From Chryseotalea sp. WA131a (GTDB taxonomy: Bacteria; Bacteroidota; Bacteroidia; Cytophagales; Cyclobacteriaceae): a DNA stretch of 64,000 nucleotides. The DNA is taken from assembly GCA_025370075.1 (NCBI GenBank), contig CP073016.1:2108001-2172000 (forward strand), given 5' to 3'. The translations under genes were made by a program, and so were the position numbers. The first letter of the stretch is position 1, and each line of letters begins with the position of its first letter. The notes under the pieces were generated by a model. The model saw only the letters and a list, made by a program, of their open reading frames with translations, was not told the origin of the DNA and searched no databases. Shown here piece after piece: positions 62,062 through 64,000 of the stretch.

Positions 62062-62373
62062 TTATATTCTCAAATGTTGTTTAAAAAGTCGTTCAAGTTC
62101 GTTCAGTTTTACTTCGTCAAAGTCCCCGACCGATTCGTATGGGAAGTCGTCTCCCGAGGTCGTATTCTCTAACGAGATAAAGTAATGGTCCTCTTGTTTG
62201 TTTTAAGTCGAAATATAGAAAAGGTACTTTTCCGAGTTGTCAGAAAGTCCTATTGCACATAAGTCTGCGTCCCAATAGTCTCTGATTTTAAAACAGTCGT
62301 CACCAAATTTGTCAAAAAGGTATTTTACAATTTCTAAAATTCTGTCGTCCTTTTGTAAATCTTTATAGCTCAT
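62062..62373 (-). pseudogene. Small acidic protein gene with in-frame stop
   Basis: 104 codons on one frame, broken only by TAA at codon 57 (62203-62205). The first half reads SYKDLQKDDRILEIVKYLFD ... SDNSEKYLFYIST; after the stop it continues NKQEDHYFISLENTTSGDDF ... VKLNELERLFKQHLRI. The two halves make a coherent alpha/beta protein of about 103 residues of the size of immunity proteins. A CAA or AAA to TAA change would explain it; read-through or a sequencing error cannot be excluded. Strongly GAC-rich on the coding strand. Confidence 0.65.
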
Positions 62374-62398
62374 GTCTAAGTAGTCCGGAAACTATGGC

Positions 62399-62530
62399 GC
62401 ACAACGCTAAAGTTTGCGTCAGGGCGGGAGGTAAACACCTGCGTCATCTCCCACGTGATAAAAGAACTAAATAACCACCAACTTTGCAAGCCACACGTCC
62501 GCCCCGCCTGGCGCAAACTTAATGTTATGG
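62399..62530 (-). other. attC site 68 (type D)
   Basis: AAC 62403, GTT 62524. Confidence 0.87.
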
Positions 62531-62693
62531 GCTGCTGTCCTACGTCACGCTCCACGAAGTGCGTCCCGATGTAGTCATGCGTCAAACGCTCAACAACGTG
62601 CTGTCTTCCCCGGTCAACGGAGTGCCCACGTAAACGTCAAACGAAAAATTGTCAACTGGCTAAAGTCCCACGAGAACAAAACAAGTTGCCCAT
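62524..62693 (-). repeat. Family D cassette, copy 3
   Basis: About 170 bp; shares CCCCGGTCAACGGAGTGC with copy 2. No gene. Confidence 0.65.
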
Positions 62694-62818
62694 AACGTAA
62701 ATATTTGCGATCGGGCGGGGATTTGAAACTGCGCCTTGTCCCCAGCACCGAATGAAATAAAGATAACAAAACTTTGAATTACACGTCAACCCCGCCTGGC
62801 GCAAATATATTGTTGGGC
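62690..62818 (-). other. attC site 69
   Basis: AAC 62694, GTT 62812. AATATTTGCGATCGGGCGGG arm. Confidence 0.88.
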
Positions 62819-62827
62819 GTTCGTGCA

Positions 62828-63313
62828 TTAGTCCGCTCTTTTTGTTCTAAATGTCTTGTATCCAGTTGTCGCCAAGATTGTCCCGGTAATTATTATTAAA
62901 GACCACAGTGTCCCCTTAGTTACTTTAAAGCCGGATAAAGCGTTAGCCTGAATTCCTTTGTCCATTTCTCTCGAATACAAAACTCTCAACTGACTCTCAA
63001 GTCCATTCACCCAGTCCAGATACATAATCTGTCCCAAGAGGATTATTAAAAGTAAAATAGTCAGGATTCCATTTATGATTTTGTTATTCAGTTTGAAATA
63101 GATTCCTCTCGTTAAATATGTCGTAGTCAACAGGCCAATAAAAATCACTGTCAGCAAGATGGTTTTAGGAAAAACGTAATAGGTGTCGTGAAGTTGGATG
63201 TCAACAGGTGTCGAGTCAAGTATTTGGTCACCGAAAATCCATAGTCCAATAGCTCCTGTCAAAATTACTGTCCCAAGCACCCAATATACTTCACTTATTA
63301 TTCTTGCTCTCAT
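62828..63313 (-). CDS. Four-helix membrane protein
   Basis: 161 residues from the ATG before RARIISEVYWVLG; the longer open frame continues into attC 70. Four hydrophobic segments (about 8-28, 48-66, 78-98 and 130-150). The loop VDIQLHDTYYVFP looks like the DIxLHDTYYVV motif before a helix of haem-copper oxidase subunit I, though the rest does not fit an oxidase. Unknown function. Confidence 0.65.
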   Translation of the reverse strand: MRARIISEVYWVLGTVILTGAIGLWIFGDQILDSTPVDIQLHDTYYVFPKTILLTVIFIGLLTTTYLTRGIYFKLNNKIINGILTILLLIILLGQIMYLDWVNGLESQLRVLYSREMDKGIQANALSGFKVTKGTLWSLIIITGTILATTGYKTFRTKRAD

Positions 63314-63329
63314 CTCATTTATGCATGAC

Positions 63330-63458
63330 GCCCAACGTAAATATTTGCGATCGGGCGGGAGTTTGAAACTGCGTCCTGTCCCTAGCACCAAACGAAATAA
63401 AGATAACAAAACTTTGAACTACACGTCAACCCCGCCTGGCGCAAACATATTGTTGGCT
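63330..63458 (-). other. attC site 70
   Basis: AAC 63334, GTT 63452. AATATTTGCGATCGGGCGGG arm; the partner is CGCAAACAT. Last site seen; the next cassette runs off the window. Confidence 0.88.
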
Positions 63459-63465
63459 GAAGTTG

Positions 63466-64000
63466 CTACTCCGTCCATGGCCTAGTTATCCTAATGCTGT
63501 CCTTCCGTTTTGTAACAAATTTGTTGTCTGAATTGATGATTGTATGATAGGTCAACGAGTCAATGGTAATCAAATTGTCTTTAAAATCGATCTCCTTTAT
63601 TTCATAGGTGTCAATAACTCCTTTATCGAATTTACTTCTTCTAACTTTTTTGCAATACATACCTATTGGATTTTCTCCCCAGCTTGCATCATAGCCACAC
63701 TCCTCAATATTGAATTCATCTTTCAAATTGCAATTGTCGTCCAAGAGGAGATACCAAAGAGTCATATATTCAAATCCCTCAACTCTTACAATTATTGGTT
63801 GTAGGTCGCCAATTTTTTCTTGTTTCGAAACTAAGCCAGCAATCCAATAACTTGGTTTGTAATAGTCCCCGAGAAATGGAAATAGCAATTTGACAATTTG
63901 TAAGCTGTCCATTTCCTTGAGTTGTTTAGATTTGTAGTAAAATCTTCGTCCGCTGTTTTCTCTTGATATGTCGTTGAGACTAATTGATTCTCGAAGATTG
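63466..64000 (-). CDS. Hypothetical protein, 5' end outside the window
   Basis: At least 178 residues are visible. An internal Met at 63912 could serve as a start, but the frame stays open to the window edge and reads protein-like (SISLNDISRENSGRRFYYKS), so the true start is probably beyond 64000. Soluble, with three cysteines (DDNCNLKDEF, IEECGYD, MYCKKV) and a beta-rich C-terminus (FKDNLITIDSLTYHTII). Family not recognised. Confidence 0.65.
   Translation of the reverse strand, partial: NLRESISLNDISRENSGRRFYYKSKQLKEMDSLQIVKLLFPFLGDYYKPSYWIAGLVSKQEKIGDLQPIIVRVEGFEYMTLWYLLLDDNCNLKDEFNIEECGYDASWGENPIGMYCKKVRRSKFDKGVIDTYEIKEIDFKDNLITIDSLTYHTIINSDNKFVTKRKDSIRITRPWTE

Larger units (their letters stand above)
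1..64000 (-). mobile_element. Integron gene-cassette array (internal part)
   Basis: Seventy attC-like sites separate cassettes from the left to the right end. Cassette ends are mutually complementary (for example GTTGTGCGCAGTGAG at 24426 against CTCATTGCGCACAAC ending at 25056). Most genes point left and sit just upstream of a site, the usual integron polarity, which places attI and the integrase to the right of the window. Both array ends lie outside. No integrase gene is visible, so array membership is inferred from site structure alone. Confidence 0.88.

Noticed and set aside
1459..63458. Regular repeats as a CRISPR array
   Set aside because: Repeats are about 130 bp, imperfectly palindromic, of several types, and separated by genes; no cas genes.

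Overview
The window reads as one continuous stretch of a very large integron gene-cassette array in a bacterium of the Bacteroidota, probably Cytophagales-like. The lineage is inferred from several signs: TonB C-terminal, CarboxypepD_reg-like and DUF4349-type proteins, signal peptides ending in ...GQ, two-module MacB/FtsX permeases (one with an N-terminal prefix domain and a PadR partner), and a promoter of the Bacteroidota type (TTG, 19 bp, TAnnTTTG). I see no integrase, rRNA, tRNA, CRISPR array or ordinary housekeeping operon.

Seventy attC-like sites run from 1459 to 63458. Apart from two outliers, the AAC triplet at one end and the GTT triplet at the other end of each site lie 116-122 bp apart. 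Between consecutive sites, the first 10-20 bases of each cassette are the reverse complement of its last 10-20 bases, so each cassette restores its own R''/R' pair when circularised. Most genes are on the minus strand with the site at their 3' end, so the array reads right to left and attI/intI should lie beyond position 64000.

Three kinds of cassette are present. (1) Ordinary cassettes with one to three minus-strand genes: lipoproteins, small membrane proteins, a TonB-like protein, an aspartic protease, a beta-propeller, a TPR protein, an alpha/beta hydrolase, a PD-(D/E)XK nuclease, a lipocalin-like protein, an Rhs/lipase protein with a lipoprotein, and many unknowns. (2) Short repeated cassettes without a normal gene: family A (18 copies), B (5 plus one truncated), C (6) and D (3). 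C carries a small basic plus-strand ORF and B looks like a structured RNA. (3) Larger modules bounded at both ends by a hairpin with a conserved loop and varying but complementary stems (15 hairpins, 8 modules). These carry four orphan MacB-like permeases, a cytosine methyltransferase/HNH system, a second methyltransferase with a chimeric specificity protein, a PAPS-reductase-like enzyme and a small membrane operon. One module sits inside the loop of an attC site.

Many cassettes show a strong strand asymmetry: GTC is far commoner than GAC on the plus strand, in genes and in gene-less parts alike. One hairpin module that I counted does not show it. Defence and conflict functions are prominent: three restriction-modification sets, a nuclease, a possible polymorphic toxin with its lipoprotein, and possible immunity proteins. 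Gene functions are read by eye from the translations; no database search was possible.
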